From contig USEI01000036.1 of the NCBI GenBank assembly GCA_900553685.1, positions 1-6,320 on the forward strand: a DNA stretch of 6,320 bases, in the 5' to 3' direction. Shown piece by piece: positions 5,885 to 6,320 of this stretch. The notes beneath the pieces were generated by a model. It made no database searches. It saw nothing but the letters and a program-made list of their open reading frames with translations, and was not told the origin of the DNA. A program made the position numbers and the translations under genes. Source of the stretch: an uncultured Clostridium sp. GTDB taxonomy: Bacteria; Bacillota; Clostridia; TANB77; CAG-508. Numbering within the stretch: the first letter of the stretch is position 1; each line of letters opens with the position of its first letter.

Positions 5885-5918
5885 AAATCGTTGAAACTCT
5901 AAGGTTTCAACGATTTTT
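5885..5918 (+). terminator. Strong rho-independent terminator
   Basis: A perfect 13-base-pair stem, AAATCGTTGAAAC (5885-5897) with its complement (5904-5916), closes a six-base loop and runs into five Ts (5914-5918). It is the first convincing terminator after abiEii, though 224 bases away, so it may end the abiE transcript or a separate short RNA from the segment before it. Confidence 0.85.
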
Positions 5919-5960
5919 GTATTTTTCATAAGCATTTGTAACCTTTCATTATCTTTTAGA

Positions 5961-5985
5961 GCCTAGCTAAAAAGCTGGCTTTTTT
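5961..5985 (+). terminator. Second rho-independent terminator
   Basis: GCC, a bulged T and AGCT (5961-5968) pair with AGCTGGC (5973-5979) around an AAAA loop, followed by six Ts (5980-5985). It lies 43 bases after the first terminator with no gene between them, giving a tandem barrier to transcription running toward the right end. Confidence 0.7.
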
Positions 5986-6029
5986 ATGTTTTAACCTTTC
6001 AAAACCTTGTAAAACCATACAAAAATTAG

Positions 6030-6146
6030 TTTTTTCTTTCATTTTTTCTTTCAGCACTCAAAATTACTGAAAGAAAAAACTAAAACCCAGCAAATACTAT
6101 TTATATCAATTAAAATTAGCATTTTTGAAAGGAGTTTTTTCTTTCA
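6030..6146. repeat. Cluster of four exact TTTTTTCTTTCA repeats, one inverted
   Basis: Direct copies lie at 6030-6041, 6042-6053 (exactly adjacent) and 6135-6146, and an inverted copy (TGAAAGAAAAAA) at 6068-6079. The first and inverted copies extend to a 16-base perfect inverted repeat (6026-6041 with 6068-6083). A degenerate further copy may start near 6148. Such iterated sites can bind integrases or replication initiators; low sequence complexity tempers this. Confidence 0.6.
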
Positions 6147-6265
6147 GTTTCTTTCTATGATTTTTTATAACCTTTTAAAACTTGTTTAATAATTTTACTA
6201 AACAATATTTTTCTTTACTTTTTTGAAAAATTTGTTATTATGTTTATTAGAAAATAGTAATTTAG

Positions 6266-6318
6266 AGACAGTAGGTAATATGTCAATAGAAAAATAAAAA
6301 ATTTTTCAAATATTTTTT
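6266..6318 (-). repeat. Right copy of the 53-bp perfect terminal inverted repeat
   Basis: This is the exact reverse complement of bases 1-53. Two extra bases (AA) follow at the window end. Read outward, both ends of the window lead into the same sequence, starting GACAGTAGGTAATATGTC. It lies in non-coding DNA, about 600 bases beyond the abiEii stop, whereas the left copy cuts into hsdS coding sequence. Confidence 0.95.
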
Positions 6319-6320
6319 AA

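Larger units (their letters stand above)
5662..6265. other. Gene-free region of about 600 bases between abiEii and the right inverted repeat
   Basis: No reading frame with a believable start and ribosome binding site is present on either strand. From left to right it holds an AT-rich dyad (5671-5700), a less AT-rich structured segment (about 5730-5880) containing GCCCACC twice at a 12-base period (5798-5804, 5810-5816), two terminators, three copies of TAACCTTTYA (5939-5948, 5992-6001, 6168-6177) and a cluster of TTTTTTCTTTCA repeats. Dense short repeats without genes suggest binding sites of a recombination or replication protein, or an eroded mobile-element end. Confidence 0.7.

Noticed and set aside
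5820..5885. tRNA gene or tRNA-derived attachment site
   Set aside because: The GAGGT/ACCTC pair suggested an arm, but no cloverleaf, anticodon arm or T-loop consensus can be drawn.
5788..5898. Minus-strand frame ending LKLWWAIWWAEK
   Set aside because: It has 36 codons with no start codon or ribosome binding site and begins inside the terminator hairpin; it might be a vestige of a mobile-element gene end, but this cannot be supported.
6026..6146. CRISPR array
   Set aside because: Repeats are 12 bases, unevenly spaced and in mixed orientation, and there are no cas genes.

Overview
The window is very AT-rich, uses the standard bacterial code (TGG for Trp; TAG, TAA and TGA as stops) and has strong AGGAGG-type ribosome binding sites. 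The HsdS/HsdM proteins resemble those common in Bacillota (HsdS opening IRFKGFTEAWEQRKL; the long, roughly 850-residue HsdM type). A low-GC Bacillota host, for example an Erysipelotrichia-, Bacilli- or Clostridia-like gut bacterium or a mobile element of one, is the best guess; species cannot be read from the sequence.

Left part, minus strand (about 41-3989): a Type I restriction-modification locus read right to left. A small, very acidic 78-residue protein of unknown function (3753-3989) is followed by hsdM (1097-3661), which has intact SAM-binding and NPPY catalytic motifs and is preceded by a candidate promoter overlapped by a perfect 10+3+10 palindrome. hsdM runs directly into hsdS, but hsdS is split: a 185-residue half-subunit with one target-recognition domain (538-1095), then a second half (41-514) in another frame, without an ATG and with an altered C-terminus. 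The halves share direct repeats of 21 and 26 bp at the conserved helices. No hsdR is present.

Right part, plus strand (4167-5661): a divergent, translationally coupled abiEi-abiEii pair, a Type IV toxin-antitoxin/abortive infection module, behind a near-consensus promoter. The stretch 5662-6265 carries no gene. It holds a structured segment, two rho-independent terminators and a cluster of short repeats (four exact copies of TTTTTTCTTTCA, one of them inverted).

The whole window is bracketed by a perfect 53-bp inverted repeat (1-53 and 6266-6318). The left copy contains the stop codon of the second hsdS fragment, and the resemblance to HsdS ends at the repeat border. The segment therefore looks like a defence cassette (methyltransferase plus AbiE) whose ends are recombination or insertion boundaries, perhaps an invertible or mobile segment. 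An assembly-graph artefact, a contig ending at a shared repeat k-mer at both ends, would give the same picture and must be excluded.
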